A stretch of 58,547 nt of DNA from assembly GCA_938045475.1 (NCBI GenBank), contig CALIML010000015.1:68889-127435 (forward strand), given 5' to 3'. This document shows positions 7,682-16,052 of this stretch, piece after piece; position 1 is the stretch's first letter; each line of letters begins with the position of its first letter. Origin of the DNA: an uncultured Sulfolobales archaeon. Its GTDB lineage: Archaea; Thermoproteota; Thermoprotei_A; Sulfolobales; Desulfurococcaceae. A program made the translations under genes and the position numbers. The notes under the pieces were generated by a model. That model was given only the letters and a program-made list of their open reading frames with translations, had not been told where the DNA came from and did not search any database.

Positions 7682-8698
7682 TTAGTTGTCTTCCAGCAGC
7701 TCCTTTATAATGGTTTTATTGAGGAGGAATCCCCAGGCGTGTGTGAGCACGTTGTTTACTTTATGCCAATCCAACACGTCTTCAAATTCATAGGTTTCGC
7801 AAGCGATTTCGATGAGTCCTAAGTTGAAGCCCAGTAGGTTGGCTAGTTCTTCCTTCGGTACACCCATCTTCCTTAGATCTCTTATAGAGTTGCTCCACGA
7901 CTCACCTACAGCTTCTACGACTTCGGGGCCTAGGTTCTCATGCCTGGCTAGAAAGCAGCAGTAGTAGGGGCCTAGCTCGTCAATTAACTTAATTCTCTCC
8001 AACCCACTTCTTTCAAGTATTGTGGCATAGGGCTCCCAGATGACTAATGACTTAATGCTCCCACTCTTAATTAGCTCTAAGCCTTCCTCAGGGCTGCTGT
8101 AGTATTTGAGCTCGCCTATGCTCAACCCCTTAGACCTACTGTAGGCTACTAGAGTCGCCTCCATTGTTGAAGCCTTACTAGTGGCTACAGAGCCTAAGTC
8201 TAGGCTGCGTACGCTAACTATTGATGCTCCACCTATAGCTCCGCCGCAGTAAGACTTAATGGGTGCTCCTAAAGACTTGAGGACAGCTTGAGTTACTAGC
8301 GGCGTTAAAGCTAGGTGGGCTAAGCCCCTGCTTAAAGCTAGCGTAGCTTCAGAGACGTTATTGTGGAAGACGAGTTCAACGCCGTAGCTTAAGTCCTTAA
8401 GGTACTTAATGAAGTACGGCAGGGGGAGGTATTCAGCAGCCTTAACTAGCGAAACCCTTATTACTCTACCTACCTTAGGGTCTAAGAACTTGCTTAACAC
8501 TATTCTCTTAGCCTTGCCGGGGCCCTTGATTCTTGCTATAAGTCCGCTGCCCTCTAATTCCGCGAGGACTTCCGATATCCAGCTCTTGGAGTATCCAGTG
8601 GCTTCAACAAGCTCTGATTGATGCACGCCTTCAGGCCCGAATTCACTTATCACTCTCAATACTTTGCTCCTAACATCACTTCTTAACGTAGGCAGCAC
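7682..8698 (-). CDS. One-component regulator: winged HTH fused to THI5/NMT1-like solute-binding domain
   Basis: A 338-residue protein in two parts. Residues 1-70 are a MarR/TrmB-like winged helix (VISEFGPEGVHQSELVEATG, SKSWISEVLAELEGSGLIAR). From about residue 78 there is a periplasmic-binding-protein fold of the THI5/NMT1/SsuA class (IRVSLVKAAEYLPLPYFIKY, LSRGLAHLALTPLVTQAVL, SVATSKASTMEATLVAYSRS, SIKSLVIWEPYATILE). No signal peptide precedes it, so the ligand-binding domain should act in the cytoplasm as a sensor. That class binds pyrimidine thiamine precursors, sulfonates or similar small molecules. The gene is divergent from a symporter unit and shares a 99-bp control region with a perfect palindrome. 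The start is a GTG at 8698, with a TATA-like run at 8722-8735. I infer control by a thiamine-pyrimidine-like ligand. Confidence 0.75.
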   Translation of the reverse strand: MLPTLRSDVRSKVLRVISEFGPEGVHQSELVEATGYSKSWISEVLAELEGSGLIARIKGPGKAKRIVLSKFLDPKVGRVIRVSLVKAAEYLPLPYFIKYLKDLSYGVELVFHNNVSEATLALSRGLAHLALTPLVTQAVLKSLGAPIKSYCGGAIGGASIVSVRSLDLGSVATSKASTMEATLVAYSRSKGLSIGELKYYSSPEEGLELIKSGSIKSLVIWEPYATILERSGLERIKLIDELGPYYCCFLARHENLGPEVVEAVGESWSNSIRDLRKMGVPKEELANLLGFNLGLIEIACETYEFEDVLDWHKVNNVLTHAWGFLLNKTIIKELLEDN

Positions 8699-8721
8699 CC
8701 ATGGTGTTTCAGTGTTAGAAG

Positions 8722-8775
8722 GCTTTTATTTATAGGGGGTTCGTAAAGCTTATATTAGCCAACGAACACGTGTTC
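8722..8775. promoter_or_regulatory. Divergent control region with perfect palindrome GAACACGTGTTC
   Basis: The 12-bp palindrome GAACACGTGTTC is at 8764-8775. A second inverted pair, GTTCGT (8739-8744) and ACGAAC (8762-8767), gives further half-sites of the same type. A TATA-like TTATATTA (8750-8757) for the symporter unit lies between them, and the minus-strand TATA-like run TATAAATAAAAG (8722-8735) serves the regulator. The palindrome falls between the symporter TATA box and its expected start of transcription, the usual place for a repressor site. Confidence 0.65.
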
Positions 8776-8797
8776 TTTGGTGCTGGAGGTGGGTGGA

Positions 8798-8959
8798 TTG
8801 TTGAAGATAGCTATACTTGCCCTAGCCATTCTATCCCTAGTCCTACCATTCATTCTCTCCGGTGATAGAACTCTAGCTACAATCGTATCCTACACGGCTC
8901 TAGCGCTACTAACAATGGTTTTAGCTCAAGTCTACTTGAGGAGGTGGGCTAGGAAGTGA
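8798..8959 (+). CDS. Small two-helix membrane protein, probable symporter partner (DUF3311-like)
   Basis: About 53 residues with two hydrophobic helices (ILALAILSLVLPFIL and ATIVSYTALALLTMVLAQVY) and a basic tail (LRRWARK). Small two-helix proteins of this kind often precede SSS-family symporters and are thought to be accessory subunits. I choose the TTG at 8798 (or 8801) because GGAGGTGG lies five to eight bases upstream. A TTG at 8777 would start almost inside the operator. The stop overlaps the GTG of the symporter gene by four bases, so the two are coupled. Confidence 0.7.
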   Translation: MLKIAILALAILSLVLPFILSGDRTLATIVSYTALALLTMVLAQVYLRRWARK

Positions 8960-10362
8960 TTGGATTAGCAGCTCTAATTATAGCTGTATATGTAGCTGTA
9001 GTAACTTCAGTATCTCTCTACAGTAGGAGGTATGCTAACGTCAGGGATCCAGTGGATTACTTCATAGCTGGCCACAGGCTCTCCGGCTTCGTATCAGCAA
9101 TGACTTATGCTGCAACAACATATAGTGCATTCATGTTGATTGGATTAACGGGCCTCTCATACGCTACTGGCGTAGGCGCTCTAGCCTTTGAAGTATCATA
9201 CTTAGTGTTTACAGTCGCTATACTAGCTTTAATTGGAACTAGAGTGTGGGAGCTTAGTAGAGCCAGGGGTTATGTAACGCCTACACAGCTCTTAGGGGAA
9301 CGCTATGGCGTTAAGCTTGCTACAGCCTTCATCGTAGTCTACACTCTCATAGCATTAATACCCTACTCAGCTATCCAAATACTGGGTCCTGCAACCATAC
9401 TTTCATCTATAACTGGCGGAGTTATTGAAGTACCAGTAGCTTTAGCTATAGCTGCTGCCGTAGTCCTAGTATCTACTTACACAGCTGGCTTTAGGTCTGT
9501 TGCATGGACTGACGCCATTCAAGGAGCTGTAATGATCTCCAGTACTCTAGCCTTAGTCTTGTGGTTGACGGCTGTAGTTCCTCCACAAGCTTTCAACGAG
9601 CTGGCCGCTAAGGACCTCTTAAACCCCAGCAATAGCTTTTGGACTCCATACACTTTCTTTGCATACACTATTCCCTGGATATTTTTTGCATTAACTAACC
9701 CCCAGGTATTTCAAAGGATTTACGTGCCGAGGGATAGGGGGGCTTACGCCCGCATGGTGTTTTTCTTCACTGTCTTCGGCTTAGCCTACACTATTCTATC
9801 AGTTATGGTTGGATTACTGGCTAGGGGTGGAGTGGAGTTGGGTTTAATTAAAGTCTCAGTGAATCCAGTTAATCAAGCTGAGTGGAACTTAGTGACTCCT
9901 AAGCTACTCCTCAATGCTCCACCAGCGTTAGCCGTCTTAGTGTCAGTATCCATATTTGCAGCAGCTACATCCACTGTTAACTCAATAGTATTGACTCTGG
10001 CCTCTATGATATCCACTGATATACCTGGGGTTCGGAGACGCGGGCTGGCTGTTGGTAAGCTATTGATACCTGTGTTTACAGCACTACTCTACTTATTCTC
10101 ATACTTGAGGCCCGGCTTCGTAGTTAACTTAGCAGTTACTTCTTCAACACTCCTACTACCACTACTACCTCTATACATAGGCGCTATCTACGGATACGGC
10201 TGCAAGACCTCGTTCATCGCTACAAGCATTGTAGGGCCTGCTGCAGCACTAGCCATGGTGTTGCTTAACCCACCCACACCAATACCTAAGGAAGCAGTAA
10301 TCATAGCTGTAGCCAGCTTAACCTACTTAGCCACATCAATCATGCCTCAACGCAAACAATAA
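8956..10362 (+). CDS. Sodium/solute symporter (SSS family, PanF/PutP-like)
   Basis: A 468-residue integral membrane protein with 12-13 hydrophobic segments. The N-terminal part has the SSS signature region (DPVDYFIAGHRLSGFVSAMT, then YAATTYSAFMLIGLTGLSY), and later come TAGFRSVAWTDAIQGAVMI and ALTNPQVFQRIYVPRD, both typical of the family that includes pantothenate, proline and sugar carriers. It is the second gene of the unit under the palindrome. Substrate cannot be read from sequence. Given the THI5-like sensor domain next door, a thiamine precursor is my inference; other small carboxylates or sugars are possible. GTG start. Confidence 0.88.
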   Translation: MIGLAALIIAVYVAVVTSVSLYSRRYANVRDPVDYFIAGHRLSGFVSAMTYAATTYSAFMLIGLTGLSYATGVGALAFEVSYLVFTVAILALIGTRVWELSRARGYVTPTQLLGERYGVKLATAFIVVYTLIALIPYSAIQILGPATILSSITGGVIEVPVALAIAAAVVLVSTYTAGFRSVAWTDAIQGAVMISSTLALVLWLTAVVPPQAFNELAAKDLLNPSNSFWTPYTFFAYTIPWIFFALTNPQVFQRIYVPRDRGAYARMVFFFTVFGLAYTILSVMVGLLARGGVELGLIKVSVNPVNQAEWNLVTPKLLLNAPPALAVLVSVSIFAAATSTVNSIVLTLASMISTDIPGVRRRGLAVGKLLIPVFTALLYLFSYLRPGFVVNLAVTSSTLLLPLLPLYIGAIYGYGCKTSFIATSIVGPAAALAMVLLNPPTPIPKEAVIIAVASLTYLATSIMPQRKQ

Positions 10363-11217
10363 CCCCACCCCATCCCCCTTAAACACAAAGTAAGGCGTTT
10401 TGCAGAAGCTCAAGCAAAGCCGGAGAAATGGGAATCCAATGAATTCCCAGCTTACAGCAAACTTCAACAATGATGATAAAGACGGGGGGGAGACTGATGA
10501 TCGAGCCCTCAATCCCTGAGGACACTCCAACAGCTTAACTCACTCACAATTGCAGTGATGAACCCTCCACTATAAAAGACCTCATGACTGAAAACCAAGC
10601 CGCTGGACAATGGAAAAACACGGCTCCAACTTGAAATTGCTTTTCAACACAGCACGCCCTTACGCACCATGATAGACCGAGGCTCCAAGCCCTGCCTATT
10701 TAACCAAGAACTAAGCGTAGTACGTAGACAGAAAGTAACGAACTAAGGGTCGCTTAGAACTATCCACACTTATGCAAGTTCGAGATAACAAAGAAAGCTA
10801 ATGCAGAAAAACGCTCTCAATAACTGCATACGCGCATACTAGATAAAAGTAGAAAAACTTGCTTCAATTAGGTTCCTCAACCCCATTTGTGTTACTACGC
10901 ATTATTGAGTCATAACGTAGATGCGTGGATAAATCTCAGCTCTATCTATTTCCACTAAGCTGCATCCTTCAATGTGGACATACTAGAGAGCATTCCATAG
11001 GCTATCCACGTATCGCGGAATCGAAGATTCCACCCTTGGCTTATACAGGTGATCATGTTTCCTACTCTAACGATAATATAGACAGCCAAGGACTAGATTC
11101 CTAAGGGCGACAGTCTTTGTACTTTGGTGAGGGGGTAGAGACAACAGTCTTTCCACACGTTGGGAAAGTATTGAAAGCATGGATGGTAGAACAGGAATTT
11201 TCACTCAGGTGGTGGAG
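10363..11217. other. Gene-poor stretch after the symporter
   Basis: No intact gene is seen. The stretch contains a C/D-box sRNA candidate at 10470-10519 and a second GTGATGA at 10555-10561 with CTGA about 26 bases later. A six-base inverted repeat (GGAATC gaa GATTCC) lies near 11016-11030. A 30-codon plus-strand frame (about 11128-11220) ending QEFSLRWWS has no recognisable family. Confidence 0.4.
10470..10519 (+). ncRNA. Candidate C/D-box guide sRNA
   Basis: ATGATGA (10470-10476) is a good C box and CTGA (10516-10519) an exact D box. Between them CTGATGA (10494-10500) gives overlapping D' and C' boxes. The guide next to box D is TCGAGCCCTCAATCC, and the upstream guide is about 17 bases with a seven-G run. 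The total of about 50-58 bases fits archaeal C/D sRNAs that direct 2'-O-methylation. I could not test the guides against rRNA, and the overlap of D' with C' is unusual. Confidence 0.45.
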
Positions 11218-11479
11218 TTAGCCTTTTTTAGGAGTAGTGAAAGCAATGAATTCGCAGAATCCTTCTTCGTCAGGCCTAGACAGTGAAGGGTATTTGCGTT
11301 CTTTCACCGTAGTTATCCCTAGTACGTGGTGAGCTAGTTCATGCCGGAATATAGTCATTAACTCTAACAACTAGAGCTCTGGTGTAAGTGAAGAACTTCT
11401 TATTTGAAGCAAAGTAGAATGAGGGCTTCACATCAGTTAAACTAAGCTTAGCCTCATCTTTAAGAACCCTTGCCTCCAT
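11218..11479 (-). pseudogene. Broken zinc-metallopeptidase-like gene (HELAH motif)
   Basis: A first piece (from ATG at 11479) reads MEARVLKDEAKLSLTDVKPS and ends near TRALVVRVND. After a one-base frameshift around 11352-11360 a second piece reads MTIFRHELAHHVLGITTVKE, then SRPDEEGFCEFIAF, and stops at 11218. HELAH (11329-11343) is an exact HExxH zinc-binding motif in the setting of minimal metallopeptidases, and the downstream EEGFCEFIA helix could carry the third ligand. The exact family is not recognised. The frameshift and short length point to decay. Confidence 0.5.
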
Positions 11480-11607
11480 CTACTAGCTCTCAATCAGCTT
11501 TTAAACACTATGTTGCTTTCTCCTGTAAAGAATCATAGTTACTAACCCAGTTACTGTAATTGGGGTGACTTCTCTTCGCTTACAGCATTTCAAGACATAT
11601 CGGCTTA

Positions 11608-12135
11608 TTATTTTGAGGTTATAGCTATTGTTACTTGGTAGTCTCCCTCTTGGTTAAATGTTATGTATAGTATTGCTGATTCTGTACGACAGCTTCTCCA
11701 TGTATATCGGGTTTGGGATTTGAAGGCATAGCCTTGCGGTATGGGTATAGCGGAAAACCAGGTTGAACCTATCCACCCACCAAATGGTTCTTCAGCTTTT
11801 AATTCTAAATATACGGCGCTATCTGGGAAATCAGTAGTTGAAGTAATGTTGACTAAGACGTAGCCTTGAACATCCCCTGAAGTAGGTGTACAAGGGTTTG
11901 TAACAGTTAAAGTCATATTTATTGTTTGGCCAAGATAAACGTTTGAAGGTGGTGGTTCAGTTGCTGAAATCGTGAGAAGCTGCACAGTTTCGGGAGCTAC
12001 GTGGATGCCGTAAGGGCCGAGAATATTCGATATGATGTGCCATAAGGATTCAGCAATTATTAAACTTATTGAAATCATGACAAGGATGAGTGCTAAAACA
12101 ATGTATTTAGCTTTCAGCCTCAATTTAGGCACCAA
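11608..12135 (-). CDS. Membrane-anchored extracytoplasmic protein, unknown
   Basis: A 175-residue protein with one N-terminal membrane segment (KYIVLALILVMISISLIIAE, about residues 10-29) after a basic start (KLRLKAK). A beta-rich exported domain follows, with NMTLTVTNPCTPTSGDVQGY and repeated TV/TI strands to the end (GDYQVTIAITSK). Two cysteines (in NPCTP and RSCRTE) could form a disulfide, and NMT and NIT are N-glycosylation sequons. The layout resembles archaeal CARDB-like surface proteins. Isolated in a decayed region; function not known. Confidence 0.65.
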   Translation of the reverse strand: MVPKLRLKAKYIVLALILVMISISLIIAESLWHIISNILGPYGIHVAPETVQLLTISATEPPPSNVYLGQTINMTLTVTNPCTPTSGDVQGYVLVNITSTTDFPDSAVYLELKAEEPFGGWIGSTWFSAIPIPQGYAFKSQTRYTWRSCRTESAILYITFNQEGDYQVTIAITSK

Positions 12136-12397
12136 ACATTATGTGAGGAGAACGCTCTTTTAAGCTTTAATCTCCCAGCCTCCTACGGCATTGGTGAACT
12201 GCCTGTGAGGCAAGGTTTGGGTGGGATACGAGTTTTCTAGTTAAATATTAGAGTGTTAGAGAAAACAGGCTAGAGCTATGTGATGGATAGCATATGTGGT
12301 ATATTGTGATTTTTAACTGAGTAATGTATTCTTTACCTTAGGTTAAAGTAAGTGGGGGTCCACATCGGGTGGAATTTCACGATCTGTTCTCATTGGA

Positions 12398-12661
12398 ATG
12401 TTGTTCGGATTGATCGTGCTCATCACGAGATACCGCCTAGTTCTAATGACGATAGTGGCGGAGGTATTAATGCTACTCGGCATTGTAGGTACAGCGATCG
12501 GCTTTGGAATTATAGTTCTATTCAAAAGTTTAGCTGGTGCTGAGACGAGTTGGGAAGCAGGCATAGGAGGGGCATTCATTTTCGCAATAATTTACATGGT
12601 GAGCCTAGGTATGGAGGCTCTTCTACTAGATGGAGGAAGGGGCTTCCTCTACTACATATAG
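12398..12661 (+). CDS. Small membrane protein, three predicted helices, unknown
   Basis: An 87-residue hydrophobic protein with segments LFGLIVLITRYRLVL, IVAEVLMLLGIVGTAIGFGI and GGAFIFAIIYMVSLGMEALL. The ATG at 12398 is the first standard start. The frame stays open upstream to 12347 without a normal start codon, so the N-terminus may be longer. No family is recognised. It sits alone between a surface-protein gene and the methylase relic. Confidence 0.5.
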   Translation: MLFGLIVLITRYRLVLMTIVAEVLMLLGIVGTAIGFGIIVLFKSLAGAETSWEAGIGGAFIFAIIYMVSLGMEALLLDGGRGFLYYI

Positions 12662-12766
12662 AGCTACTTGGAGTTCTGCAGAGCACAACCCTGCTAGCGC
12701 TATTAGATAATGTTTTGTAACGTTATTTGGTGGACTTATGCCTAGGAAAAATACAATGACGATCTT

Positions 12767-13497
12767 ATGCTTAAGGCATTAGAGCTTAGGAGTAAGGGCT
12801 ACTCATATGGAGAGATAGCTAGTCGACCCTGCATGTGGGCCAGGCACTTTCCTTGTCCGAGACCTCAGCTACTTAAGGTAAAGCACGGCTACAATAGGGG
12901 TTACTACGAACTCGTAGAGGGCGTCGGCATAGACAAGCTTGCCTCAATACTCTCCAAGACTAATCTCTACATATAGACGTTCGGGGAAATAAAGAGTGGG
13001 GTGAAGTACGTCCCGAAGATACGCCACTCGGACTTCTTCAAGTTGAAGTTATCTCCAGAATTCTCCTACGTGGTGATTAACTCCCTATACAAGACAGGGG
13101 AGATGGCCATAGCCTACTACGATAAGAAGAGGCTGTACAAGCACGTGAAGGACATCGATATACGCGTACTCCCCTATCGAAGAGGGCAAGCTGCTCAAGG
13201 AGAGGGGTAGGCTAGGCTTTGTCACAGAAAACTCATGGCTGAACATCGAATACGGCAACTTGTTCAAGAAGTGGCTCATGGAAAACTTTAGGTAAAGTAT
13301 GTTATCGAATCGCTAGTTAAGAGATAGTTTGAGGACTCTGACGTCATCATTGCTAAAAAGAAAAGATTAGATAACTATACAGTGCAGTTCGCATTCCCCA
13401 AGAAGCAGTTAGAGGAGCTCTTCAGTGCTTCACGTCAAAAATAACAAAGAACTAAAAGAAACTGCTGCTACGAGAAGCGCTTTGGCAAGAAGAGCTC
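12767..13497 (+). pseudogene. Decayed N6-adenine DNA methylase / Eco57I-type restriction-modification gene
   Basis: Pieces of a class-I N6-adenine methylase are spread over several frames. At 12819 a frame reads LVDPACGPGTFLVRDLSYL, the SAM-binding motif I (DPACGSGxFLV). Then come HGYNRGYYELVEGVGIDKLA, a degraded catalytic region near FSYVVINSLYKTGE (expected NPPY is lost), EGKLLKERGRLGFVTENSW and GNLFKKWLMENFR. Finally IESLVKR, a stop, FEDSDVIIAKKK and NYTVQFAFPKKQLEELFS. At least three frameshifts or stops interrupt it. The first 17 codons (MLKALELRSKGYSYGEIA) look like a helix-turn-helix and may belong to another element. This is an inactivated modification or combined RM enzyme. Confidence 0.75.
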
Positions 13498-13811
13498 TAG
13501 GCACTTCTTACCTCCTTCATTTTCCTTGCATACATTTCTATTTGTAGAGCTTTTGTCTCTATAGAGCTGGCGACTTCAGACGATCTAGTGAAGTATGCGT
13601 GGAAAGCTACTCCAATCCCCCAGCCGGCCAACGGCCACACGAACCACGTGGTGCCTGGAGTAGCCCATAAATTAATGAAGGCCAGGAATGAATTAATGAT
13701 GACGTATGCCGCTAAATGAGCTTTAAAGCCTCTTTTAGCTTCTTTGACTTCAAGCTCTTTCCAAGCTTCAATAAACTCTTTCAACGAAATTCCACTACTC
13801 ATAAATAACAC
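13497..13811 (-). CDS. 2TM-domain membrane protein
   Basis: A 104-residue protein with the 2TM-domain pattern. An amphipathic N-terminal helix (EFIEAWKELEVKEAKRGFKA) leads into two membrane helices (HLAAYVIINSFLAFINLW and TWFVWPLAGWGIGVAFHAYF), followed by a charged tail. The phrase FVWPLAGWGIGVAFHA is characteristic of the family, which also occurs attached to histidine kinases and LytTR regulators. Function unknown. The TATA-like ATATTCAAC on the minus strand just upstream suggests its own promoter. Confidence 0.7.
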   Translation of the reverse strand: MLFMSSGISLKEFIEAWKELEVKEAKRGFKAHLAAYVIINSFLAFINLWATPGTTWFVWPLAGWGIGVAFHAYFTRSSEVASSIETKALQIEMYARKMKEVRSA

Positions 13812-14211
13812 TATACTATAGAATTATTGGAGTTGAATATAAATTTTCCTATGCAATCAAAGTAAGTGATCACTATAATGAAACTGCTCCCTACTTTAAC
13901 GATAGCCCGCTGTTTCTCACTGATCCGCCTTGTTTTGCCGCTTCTGTTTTCATACTAGTTTAAAGTATTATGAAGCCCAAACCCCTTAGTCATCCAAGGC
14001 TTCACTATGCACTTAGATGAAGGATGCTGCTTAAACCTCGATCACGATATGAGTTAACGCAAAGACAGGTAGTAAAGAAACGAGTCCTAAGTGTACATTG
14101 TTTCAAGCATCTTGACGCGAAGTACTAATGTTTAAGAGTGGGGGGAGTTAATGAGCTAGAGCTGTTTAAAAAGCACTATTTATGGGGAAAAAATAGCTGC
14201 CTTTAGAGAAC
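13812..14211. other. Noncoding stretch with a 7-bp inverted repeat
   Basis: No gene is visible in 400 bases. TGAAGCC (13971-13977) and GGCTTCA (13998-14004) form a perfect seven-base stem around a 20-base loop. No known element is recognised. Confidence 0.35.
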
Positions 14212-14613
14212 TCATGGTGTCGGAGGAGTAGGGGGAGGAGCACGTACTTCTGGCTTCCAAGTGAGTCCGAGGATCCCCCCTATTAATCCTAGAATAAATC
14301 CTATGATGAAGCCGCCTGTTCCTCCAACAAATAAGCTTAGTATGGAGAATATTAGTACAATGATTGAACCCATTCTAACTTTTTCTGGCACTCCAGAATT
14401 GATCATGATAGCTCCTACTACTACAATTATGCCGAAGACTAAGCCTAATACACCAAGTACTATGATTAAGCCGCCGAGCCACTCTAAACCAGGGATAAGG
14501 CCAAACGCTCCGCCGATCACGGCGCTAATAATGGCAGCAACTAAACCACCAATGATGATGAGTATCCCGCCTACAAGGGACAGTACAAATGCTGCTGTAG
14601 GTTTTTCACCCAA
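14212..14613 (-). CDS. Four-helix membrane protein, DUF4064-like
   Basis: A 133-residue protein, mostly Gly/Ile/Val-rich helices: AAFVLSLVGGILIIIGGLVA, a Gly-rich linker, LGGLIIVLGVLGLVFGIIVV, and a paired C-terminal region (MGSIIVLIFSILSLF and GFIIGFILGLIGGILGLTW). It ends in a short proline-rich tail (RAPPPTPPTP). Composition and layout resemble DUF4064 and related small archaeal membrane proteins. Function unknown. ATG start; isolated. Confidence 0.65.
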   Translation of the reverse strand: MGEKPTAAFVLSLVGGILIIIGGLVAAIISAVIGGAFGLIPGLEWLGGLIIVLGVLGLVFGIIVVVGAIMINSGVPEKVRMGSIIVLIFSILSLFVGGTGGFIIGFILGLIGGILGLTWKPEVRAPPPTPPTP

Positions 14614-14843
14614 TACTTTTACGCCTCCTCTGAAATATAGGCTTTAGCTAAAAATAAATTTATTTGTTTGTACAACCTCTTTATCATCCCTTATGCGGAA
14701 GCTTTTAAAAAATGAATGAATTTAGCTATGTTAAATATTAATTGTTAATGAAGTAGTGGACGTCACTAATGCTCATCTATGAGCTTAAATACTGAATAGT
14801 GCGTGAGGTGTTAAATGTTTTTTAAATAGTGAGCGATTGCTCA

Positions 14844-15800
14844 CTACGCTTTCTCTATTAGATCTTTCATGTATTTCACTGCAAGACGCGCCAACCGATC
14901 TACTTCTTCAATGCCTTGAAGTCTCCCGCCCTTTACTACTGGTGTGCATACCTCGTATGATAAATACCCTCTGTACCCAATTTTCTTCAGCTCTCTAATG
15001 AAGGCTGGGTAATTAATTATTGAGCCTCCCGGGGGCGTTAATCCCGGCATGTCGTAAGGTACTTGTATTGCTCTGCCTTCAGGAGTTTCTTCGAACTTAG
15101 CGTTGAAGTGTGAATGCACTACGTAATCTTTGCATGCTTGAACAGCCTTAGCTATGTACTCATCGCTTTGCTGCGTAAATTGATCAAAGCATGCTAAGCC
15201 TATGTCTAAGCTTATCTTTAAGTGCTTTGATCCAACTTGTTTAACTACATCTAAAGTATCCTCATATCCAAGCCTTACAACAGGGCCGTGGGTTTGAAGA
15301 GCTAGGGTCACTCCATAGTCTTCAGCCCACTTAACTGCCTCCCTTAAACACTCAACAACCCAGTTCTTTCTATCCTGCAAGGTACAGCCAGGATAGCTCC
15401 ACGTATGCCTTGAGAAATCGTATGTTCCACAACCATTGTGTAGAACTGTCCCCATCCAAGCAGCGAAAACTCTGACGATCGGGGCCTCAAGCCAGCTTGC
15501 AAGCTTTATCTGCTCTCTAAGCATTAACAGTTCGTTCTCCCGCTCCTCAATTATGGGGCTAGCGAAGTTAGTGTAACTTGCAAAAGCTACTATCGGCAGG
15601 TTTTCCGAGTCAGCTAACTCCTTCACCTTCCTACACTTCCCCCTATCCCAATCCAGTGGTGAGGCGTGAGGCCTCTTACCAGCTATTTCAATGCCCTCAT
15701 ACCCCATGGCTTTAGCCTTAGGGATGATCTCTTCAACTGTTAACGGCTTACCTGCATACCAAATACCCGTATAAGTAATTGTATAAAGGCTTACCTTCAA
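14844..15800 (-). CDS. Sugar phosphate isomerase/epimerase-like TIM-barrel protein
   Basis: A 318-residue protein of the xylose-isomerase-like TIM-barrel family (AP endonuclease 2 superfamily). It starts MKVSLYTITYTGIWYAGKPL, continues with AKAMGYEGIEIAGKRPHA, has the metal-site strands VTLALQTHGPVVRLGYEDT, LKISLDIGLACFDQF and YVVHSHFNAKFEETPEG, and ends near GYRGYLSYEVC. Glu, His and Asp in these strands are the usual divalent-metal ligands. The substrate is not evident; family members include inositol and hydroxypyruvate enzymes. The TTG at 15800 gives the family's normal N-terminus. Confidence 0.8.
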   Translation of the reverse strand: MKVSLYTITYTGIWYAGKPLTVEEIIPKAKAMGYEGIEIAGKRPHASPLDWDRGKCRKVKELADSENLPIVAFASYTNFASPIIEERENELLMLREQIKLASWLEAPIVRVFAAWMGTVLHNGCGTYDFSRHTWSYPGCTLQDRKNWVVECLREAVKWAEDYGVTLALQTHGPVVRLGYEDTLDVVKQVGSKHLKISLDIGLACFDQFTQQSDEYIAKAVQACKDYVVHSHFNAKFEETPEGRAIQVPYDMPGLTPPGGSIINYPAFIRELKKIGYRGYLSYEVCTPVVKGGRLQGIEEVDRLARLAVKYMKDLIEKA

Positions 15801-15961
15801 TTCAAAAATCTACCCCCTCCTTTAATTATTAGTTTATGTTACTTTATTTATAAAGTTTTCCGAAAAGCCATGGAATGCCATTAGCTGTCGGAAATCAGGA
15901 TGTTGGAGAGTGCAGGGGTATCCCTCCGGGGATTACGCGGATCTGGGGTTGGAGAGGTAGT

Positions 15962-16037
<76 letters not shown>

Positions 16038-16052
16038 TGTGTTTTTAGCTTC

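Noticed and set aside
14261-14647. 128-codon plus-strand frame rich in Pro, Met and Ile
   Set aside because: It is the shadow of the Gly/Ile-rich membrane protein on the minus strand.
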